A DNA stretch of 64,000 nt, taken from Bacillota bacterium (lineage in GTDB: Bacteria; Bacillota; Clostridia; Acetivibrionales; DTU013). The position numbers and the translations under genes were made by a program. This document shows, piece by piece, positions 58,889 through 64,000 of the stretch; positions within the stretch are counted from its first letter, which is position 1, and each line of letters begins with the position of its first letter. Under the pieces are notes generated by a model that worked only from the letters and a program-made list of their open reading frames with translations, was not told where the DNA came from and searched no databases. The stretch covers positions 124,001 through 188,000 of the forward strand of contig JAEYOP010000071.1 of assembly GCA_023411575.1 (NCBI GenBank), read 5' to 3'.

Positions 58889-59974
58889 ATGAGGGCGTTT
58901 TTGGCGCTGGAAGATGGAACTGTGTTCGAAGGCAGCAGCTTCGGAGCAGTGGGAGAAGTGATAGGGGAATTTGTATTTAACACCGGAATGACCGGATATC
59001 AGGAGGTCCTGACCGACCCGTCCTATTGCGGACAGATCGTAACGATGACCTATCCCCTGATCGGGAATTACGGCGTCAACCTGGAGGACATTGAATCGGC
59101 AAAGCCCCAGGTAAAGGGCTTTGTGGTCCGGGAAATGTGCAAGACGCCCAGCAACTGGCGTTCGCTGGAAACTTTGAGCGAGTATCTGGCCAGGAACAAT
59201 ATCATCGGAATTGAAGGGATCGACACAAGAGCCCTTACCAGAATCCTGCGGGATCGCGGTACGATGAAGGGCATCCTTTCAACGGACCCGGAATTCAAGC
59301 TGGAAAACAGGATCGAAAAAATAAAGGAATACCGGATCGAAAATCCGGTCCTGCAGGTTACCGTGGACCAAATGCGGCATTTCGCCGGAAACGGCCCCAG
59401 GGTTGCCCTGCTGGATTATGGGATCAAGCGCAATATTGTCCGGTCGCTTCTGAACCGGAACTGCGAGGTGTACCTGTTCCCGGCGACGGCGACGGCGGAG
59501 GAAATCCTGGCGGTGGAACCGGACGGCATCATGCTGTCCAACGGCCCCGGCGATCCGAAGGACTGCGTGCACCAAATCAAAACCATCCGGGAGTTGGTCG
59601 GGAGGAACCCCCTGTTCGGCATATGCCTGGGACATCAGCTTACGGCGCTGGCCATGGGCGGCGACACGGAAAAGCTGAAATACGGGCACAGGGGCTGCAA
59701 TCATCCGGTCAAAGATATGGAAAGGGATCTGACCTATATTACCTCGCAGAATCACGGCTATACCATTATAGAAGACAGCCTGGACAAGGCGAGAATGATC
59801 GTCAGTCACAGGAATATGAACGATGGAACGGTGGAAGGGGTCCGGTACACGGACGTACCCGTATTCACCGTGCAGTTCCATCCGGAAGCTTCTCCGGGAC
59901 CTGCCGATACGGCCTACCTGTTCGACCGGTTCCTGGAGATGATGAGAAAGTGGAAAGGGGATCAGAATGCCTAG
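58889..59974 (+). CDS. carA: Carbamoyl-phosphate synthase small subunit
   Basis: CarA hydrolyses glutamine and passes ammonia to CarB. The 361-residue protein has the N-terminal domain (EGSSFGAVGEVIGEFVFNTGM) and the class I glutamine amidotransferase domain with nucleophile Cys in FGICLGHQL and the His-Glu pair in VQFHPEASPGP. GGGAGTGG precedes the ATG at 58889; an ATG at 58874 is a weaker alternative. It overlaps carB by 8 bases. Confidence 0.98.
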   Translation: MRAFLALEDGTVFEGSSFGAVGEVIGEFVFNTGMTGYQEVLTDPSYCGQIVTMTYPLIGNYGVNLEDIESAKPQVKGFVVREMCKTPSNWRSLETLSEYLARNNIIGIEGIDTRALTRILRDRGTMKGILSTDPEFKLENRIEKIKEYRIENPVLQVTVDQMRHFAGNGPRVALLDYGIKRNIVRSLLNRNCEVYLFPATATAEEILAVEPDGIMLSNGPGDPKDCVHQIKTIRELVGRNPLFGICLGHQLTALAMGGDTEKLKYGHRGCNHPVKDMERDLTYITSQNHGYTIIEDSLDKARMIVSHRNMNDGTVEGVRYTDVPVFTVQFHPEASPGPADTAYLFDRFLEMMRKWKGDQNA

Positions 59975-62900
59975 ACGTAATGATGTCAGTAAAGTTATGG
60001 TGATCGGCTCCGGCCCGATCATAATCGGCCAGGCGGCGGAATTCGACTACGCGGGCACCCAGGCCTGCCAGGCCCTGAAGGAAGAAGGCATGGAGGTTGT
60101 TCTGGTGAACAGCAATCCGGCTACGATCATGACGGATACGAATATAGCCGATCGGGTTTATATAGAGCCGCTGAATATCAAGACGCTCCGGAAAATCATC
60201 CAAAAGGAAAAGCCGGACAGCCTGCTGCCGACACTGGGCGGGCAGACGGGACTCAATCTCGCCATGGAACTGGCCGAATCCGGCTTCCTGGAGGAGCAGG
60301 GCGTAAAGCTCCTCGGGACCGCCACGGAAGCGATCAAGATGGCGGAGGACCGGCAGGCCTTCAAGGACACGATGGAAAGCATCGGAGAGCCTTGTATCGC
60401 CAGCAAGGTGGTCACAACAGTAGAGGATGCCCTGGCGTTTGCCGAGGAGATCGACTACCCGGTCATTGTCCGGCCGGCCTATACGCTTGGAGGAACGGGC
60501 GGCGGCATTGCCTATGACAGGGAGCAGCTTACGGAAATCGCCACAAACGGCCTGCGGCTCAGCAGGGTCGGCCAGGCGCTGATCGAGAAATGCATCGCAG
60601 GGTGGAAAGAAATCGAGTACGAGGTGATGCGGGACGGCAAGGGGAATGTGATCACCGTCTGCAACATGGAGAACATCGACCCCGTCGGCGTCCACACCGG
60701 CGACAGCATCGTTGTGGCTCCTTCCCAGACCCTCTCGGACAAGGAATATCAAATGTTGCGAACGGCTTCTCTGAAAATCATATCGGCCCTTGGCATCCAG
60801 GGCGGCTGCAACGTTCAGTTCGCACTGCATCCCACCAGCTTCGAATACGCGGTGATTGAGGTAAATCCCAGGGTCAGCCGTTCCTCGGCGCTGGCATCCA
60901 AGGCCACCGGGTATCCCATCGCCAAAGTGGCGACCAAGATCGCCATCGGCTACGGCCTCGACGAAATCAAGAACGCCGTCACCGGAAAGACCTATGCCTG
61001 CTTCGAGCCGACCCTGGACTATGTGGTCGTGAAAATACCGAAGTGGCCCTTTGACAAATTTGTAAAGGCCAGGCGGACCCTCGGCACGCAAATGAAAGCT
61101 ACCGGCGAGGTCATGTCCATCAGCAGTTCCTTTGAAGCGGCGCTGATGAAGGCGATCCGCTCGCTGGAGCTTGGCATCTTCACGCTGGAGCAGGATATTT
61201 ACAAGTCCCTCGACACCGCGGCGATCGAGAAAAAGCTGCAGGATATCAACGACGAACGGCTGTTCGTCATAGCGGAGGCATTGCGCCGGGGCATAGCCAT
61301 TGAGACCATCAACGAGATCACAAAAATCGATGACTTTTTCCTCTGCAAAATCAACGAACTGGTGAAAATGGAGGAAAAGCTGAAAACCGTCACCCTGGAT
61401 TCCATTTCGCCCGAAATGCTGAAAAAAGCCAAGAAGCTGGGCTTTACCGATGCGGTGATCGCAAAGTATATCGGCTCGGTCAAGGCGGCCGTGAAGAAAA
61501 AACGCACCGAGCTTGGCATTACGGTGGCCTATAAGATGGTGGATACCTGCGCGGCGGAATTCGAAGCCGTTTCGCCCTATTATTACTCGACCTACGACGA
61601 GTGCTCCGAGGTGAAGGAATCGAACCGCAAAAAGATCCTGGTCATCGGCTCGGGACCCATCCGGATCGGGCAGGGCATCGAGTTCGACTATTGCTCCGTG
61701 CACTCTGTATGGGCGCTGCGGGAGCAGGGATATGAGACAATCATTGCAAACAACAATCCCGAGACGGTCAGCACGGACTTTGACACTTCCGACCGGCTCT
61801 ATTTCGAACCGTTGACCATAGAAGACGTGGAAAGCATAATTGAAGTGGAAAAGCCGGAGGGCGTGATCGTCCAGTTCGGCGGCCAGACGGCCATCAAGCT
61901 GGTGAACGCCCTCAGCGACATGGGTGTGAAGATTTTCGGAACGCAAGCCAAGGATGTGGACGCAGCGGAGGACAGGGAAAAATTCGACCGGATCCTCGAA
62001 GAGGTGGGAATCCCGCGCCCGAAGGGCAGGACCGTATATACGCTGGAGCAGGCGCTGGAAGCCGCCAATGAACTGATTTATCCGGTGCTGGTCCGTCCGT
62101 CGTATGTGCTTGGCGGACAGGGAATGGAGATTGCGTACAGCGACAAAGATATTATAGAGTTTATGGAGATCATTAACCGGGTCAAGCAGGAGCATCCGAT
62201 TCTCGTCGACAAGTACCTGATGGGAAAGGAGATCGAGGTCGATGCGATCTGCGACGGCGAGGATATCCTGATCCCGGGCATCATGGAGCATCTGGAACGC
62301 GCCGGAGTCCATTCGGGCGACAGCATCTCGGTTTATCCCGCCGCTTCGCTGAGCCAGCCGGTGGTACGGAAAATCGTCGAATTCTCGGCCAAGCTTGCAA
62401 AGGCCCTGAATGTAATAGGGATGATCAATATTCAGTATGTGCTCTACAACGGAGAACTGCATGTGATCGAGGTCAATCCCCGTTCAAGCCGCACCGTGCC
62501 GTATATAAGCAAGGTGACGGGCATTCCCATGATCGACATCGCCACCAAGCTGATGACCGGCAAAAAGCTGGGCGATTTCAAATTCGGAACGGGCCTGTAC
62601 AGGGACGCCGACTATGTGGCGATCAAGGTTCCCGTATTCTCTTTTGAAAAGCTTCATGACGTCGATACCAGCCTTGGACCTGAAATGAAATCGACAGGAG
62701 AGGTGCTCGGAATCGGGAAGACCTTCCACGAAGCGCTTTACAAGGGCATTACCGCTTCCGGGATAAAGCTCCCCGGTAAAGGCGGGGGCATCCTCATGAC
62801 GGTGAGGGATTCCGACAAGCCGGAGTTGATCCCGATTGCGGAAAAGTTCGAGAAATTCGGCTACGAGCTGTGGGCTACCGGCAAGACCGCCAACATGCTG

Positions 62901-63185
62901 AATGCCCAGGGAATTGCGACGAATGCGGTGAAAAAGATCGACGAAGGCTCGCCGAACCTGCTGGACCTGATTTCCTCCGGCCGGATCAAGCTTGTGATCA
63001 ACACGCCGACCAAAGGCCGCCAGCCGGAAAGGGACGGCTTCAAAATCAGACGAAAAGCGGTGGAAATGTCCATCCCCTGCCTGACCTCGCTGGACACGGC
63101 CAATGCGGTATTGAGCTGCATCGAGATGGAAAACGGCGGCGCGGAGCTGGATGTGATCGACCTGAGCGTTTTTGAGGAGGCTTGA
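59967..63185 (+). CDS. carB: Carbamoyl-phosphate synthase large subunit
   Basis: CarB makes carbamoyl phosphate from bicarbonate, ammonia and two ATP. The 1072-residue protein shows the two homologous halves, each with an ATP-grasp domain: VIGSGPIIIGQAAEFDYAGT with PAYTLGGTGGGIAYD in the first, and VIGSGPIRIGQGIEFDYCSV with PSYVLGGQGMEIAY in the second. A C-terminal MGS-fold allosteric domain begins near GGILMTVRDSDKPELI. The start overlaps carA. pyrK follows at once. Confidence 0.99.
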   Translation: MPRRNDVSKVMVIGSGPIIIGQAAEFDYAGTQACQALKEEGMEVVLVNSNPATIMTDTNIADRVYIEPLNIKTLRKIIQKEKPDSLLPTLGGQTGLNLAMELAESGFLEEQGVKLLGTATEAIKMAEDRQAFKDTMESIGEPCIASKVVTTVEDALAFAEEIDYPVIVRPAYTLGGTGGGIAYDREQLTEIATNGLRLSRVGQALIEKCIAGWKEIEYEVMRDGKGNVITVCNMENIDPVGVHTGDSIVVAPSQTLSDKEYQMLRTASLKIISALGIQGGCNVQFALHPTSFEYAVIEVNPRVSRSSALASKATGYPIAKVATKIAIGYGLDEIKNAVTGKTYACFEPTLDYVVVKIPKWPFDKFVKARRTLGTQMKATGEVMSISSSFEAALMKAIRSLELGIFTLEQDIYKSLDTAAIEKKLQDINDERLFVIAEALRRGIAIETINEITKIDDFFLCKINELVKMEEKLKTVTLDSISPEMLKKAKKLGFTDAVIAKYIGSVKAAVKKKRTELGITVAYKMVDTCAAEFEAVSPYYYSTYDECSEVKESNRKKILVIGSGPIRIGQGIEFDYCSVHSVWALREQGYETIIANNNPETVSTDFDTSDRLYFEPLTIEDVESIIEVEKPEGVIVQFGGQTAIKLVNALSDMGVKIFGTQAKDVDAAEDREKFDRILEEVGIPRPKGRTVYTLEQALEAANELIYPVLVRPSYVLGGQGMEIAYSDKDIIEFMEIINRVKQEHPILVDKYLMGKEIEVDAICDGEDILIPGIMEHLERAGVHSGDSISVYPAASLSQPVVRKIVEFSAKLAKALNVIGMINIQYVLYNGELHVIEVNPRSSRTVPYISKVTGIPMIDIATKLMTGKKLGDFKFGTGLYRDADYVAIKVPVFSFEKLHDVDTSLGPEMKSTGEVLGIGKTFHEALYKGITASGIKLPGKGGGILMTVRDSDKPELIPIAEKFEKFGYELWATGKTANMLNAQGIATNAVKKIDEGSPNLLDLISSGRIKLVINTPTKGRQPERDGFKIRRKAVEMSIPCLTSLDTANAVLSCIEMENGGAELDVIDLSVFEEA

Positions 63186-63186
63186 G

Positions 63187-63975
63187 ATGGCAAACCCGAA
63201 GCAATTGCAGGACAGGGTGGTAAGCATTGAGGAATTATCGGAAGACATCTATAAAATGACCGTGGTGTCGGAATACGTTGCCCAAAATGCGGTTGCAGGG
63301 CAGTTCGTCAACATTAAATGCTGCGACGGGACCCAGGCCCTGCTCAGGCGCCCCATCAGCATTTGCAGCGTAGACCGGGAAAACGGCCGCTATGATCTGC
63401 TGTTCCAGAAAAAGGGCGGCGGAACGGGCCTTCTGGCTTTGAAAAAGCCCGGCGACCGGCTGGATGTTTTGGGCCCGCTGGGCAACGGCTTCGACCTGGA
63501 CAGCGGATTCAAACGGATCGCGGTGATCGGCGGCGGAATCGGCATATTCCCGCTGCTGTTCGTGCTGCGGGAAAGCCGGGCGGTGGAAAAGAAAGCTTAT
63601 CTTGGGTTTCGGACAAAGAAGCTGGTCGTGCTGGAGAAGGAATTCGGGCAGAGCGGCGCCCTGGAAATTGCTACGGATGACGGCAGCTACGGCACACATG
63701 GATTTGTCACCGATCTGCTGAAAAAGGAGCTTTTAATGAAGCAACTGGATATGATCTATGCTTGCGGACCCATGCCGATGCTGAAAAAAGTGGCGGAGAC
63801 TGCAAATTCAAACGGCGTCCGCTGCCAGGTATCCCTTGAGCAGCGCATGGGCTGCGGTTTTGGCGCGTGCCTGGTATGCGCCTGCAAAACCCACGGGGAG
63901 AACGGCGATTGGCAATACAGCCATGTATGCAAGGACGGGCCCATATTTGACAGCAAAACGGTTCTTTTCGAATAA
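63187..63975 (+). CDS. pyrK: Dihydroorotate dehydrogenase electron transfer subunit
   Basis: PyrK carries FAD and a 2Fe-2S cluster and links the catalytic subunit PyrD (class 1B) to NAD. The 262-residue protein has the FAD site LRRPISICSVD, an NAD-binding GGGIGIFPLL and the cluster Cys set in RMGCGFGACLVCACK plus a later Cys in SHVCKDGP. GAGGAGGC precedes the ATG at 63187, one base after the carB stop. The expected pyrD lies beyond the window edge; the last 25 bases hold nothing identifiable. Confidence 0.96.
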   Translation: MANPKQLQDRVVSIEELSEDIYKMTVVSEYVAQNAVAGQFVNIKCCDGTQALLRRPISICSVDRENGRYDLLFQKKGGGTGLLALKKPGDRLDVLGPLGNGFDLDSGFKRIAVIGGGIGIFPLLFVLRESRAVEKKAYLGFRTKKLVVLEKEFGQSGALEIATDDGSYGTHGFVTDLLKKELLMKQLDMIYACGPMPMLKKVAETANSNGVRCQVSLEQRMGCGFGACLVCACKTHGENGDWQYSHVCKDGPIFDSKTVLFE

Positions 63976-64000
63976 AGCAATCTTTTCAAATAAAGCGGGA

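Noticed and set aside
1..64000. CRISPR arrays, rRNA genes, complete insertion sequences or prophage
   Set aside because: No regularly spaced direct repeats, no rRNA blocks, and no transposase, integrase or phage structural genes were found on reading the window.

Overview
The window comes from an endospore-forming, motile member of the class Clostridia (Bacillota). The evidence is the gene set: a spore germinant receptor operon, spoVS behind a sigma-H type promoter, a tepA-type spore protease, spoIIIE/ftsK, the six-cysteine SCIFF peptide with its radical SAM maturase, RNase Y, a PyrR-attenuated pyr operon and AGGAGG-type ribosome binding sites. Base composition is near-balanced by eye, with clearly AT-richer stretches at 15.7-21.6 kb and 32.2-34.1 kb. 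I do not assign a genus.

Layout. 1-2.1 kb: lysine biosynthesis genes asd-dapA on the minus strand behind a lysine riboswitch whose terminator and antiterminator can both be read. 2.2-4.5 kb: a SpoIID/LytB-type cell-wall protein read divergently from a near-perfect sigma-D promoter. 4.6-12.6 kb: queA-tgt-yajC-yrzE, the SCIFF peptide locus scfA-scfB with an HD-domain gene, then secD-secF. 12.7-24.2 kb: accessory genes, including an acyltransferase/DUF6320 pair, a gerB-gerC-gerA germinant receptor operon, a FAD oxidoreductase, a probable hydrolase remnant, small membrane proteins, a TauE-type exporter and two acetyltransferases. 24.5-26.6 kb: the pantothenate operon panBCD. 27.3-28.9 kb: an HD-GYP protein and a DUF6514 protein.

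29.2-38.3 kb: the dnaG-rpoD macromolecular synthesis block followed, after an interruption, by trmK-nif3 (the usual partners of sigA), then rnpB, tepA and ylzJ. The interruption holds a two-gene ATPase plus TOPRIM (DUF4276) module that looks like an anti-phage defence cassette, a ferritin-like gene and two tRNA genes. 38.3-47.1 kb: a chemoreceptor gene lying in reverse between ylzJ and spoIIIE, a TPR protein and a YgiQ-type radical SAM protein. 47.2-50.2 kb: rny-ymdB-spoVS, with a structured leader and a probable ATT start codon for rny. 50.3-64 kb: pgeF, an oligopeptide-type binding protein, lspA, an rluD-like gene, and the pyrimidine operon pyrR-pyrB-pyrC-pyrF-carA-carB-pyrK, which runs off the right edge probably towards pyrD.

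Most of the window is conserved Clostridia/Bacillus housekeeping synteny, and this makes the insertions easy to see. The points most worth following are the ATPase-TOPRIM module, the SCIFF locus among Sec accessory genes, the rny leader, the structured DNA upstream of panB, a dispersed inverted-repeat element present twice, and low-complexity insertions or tails in several proteins.
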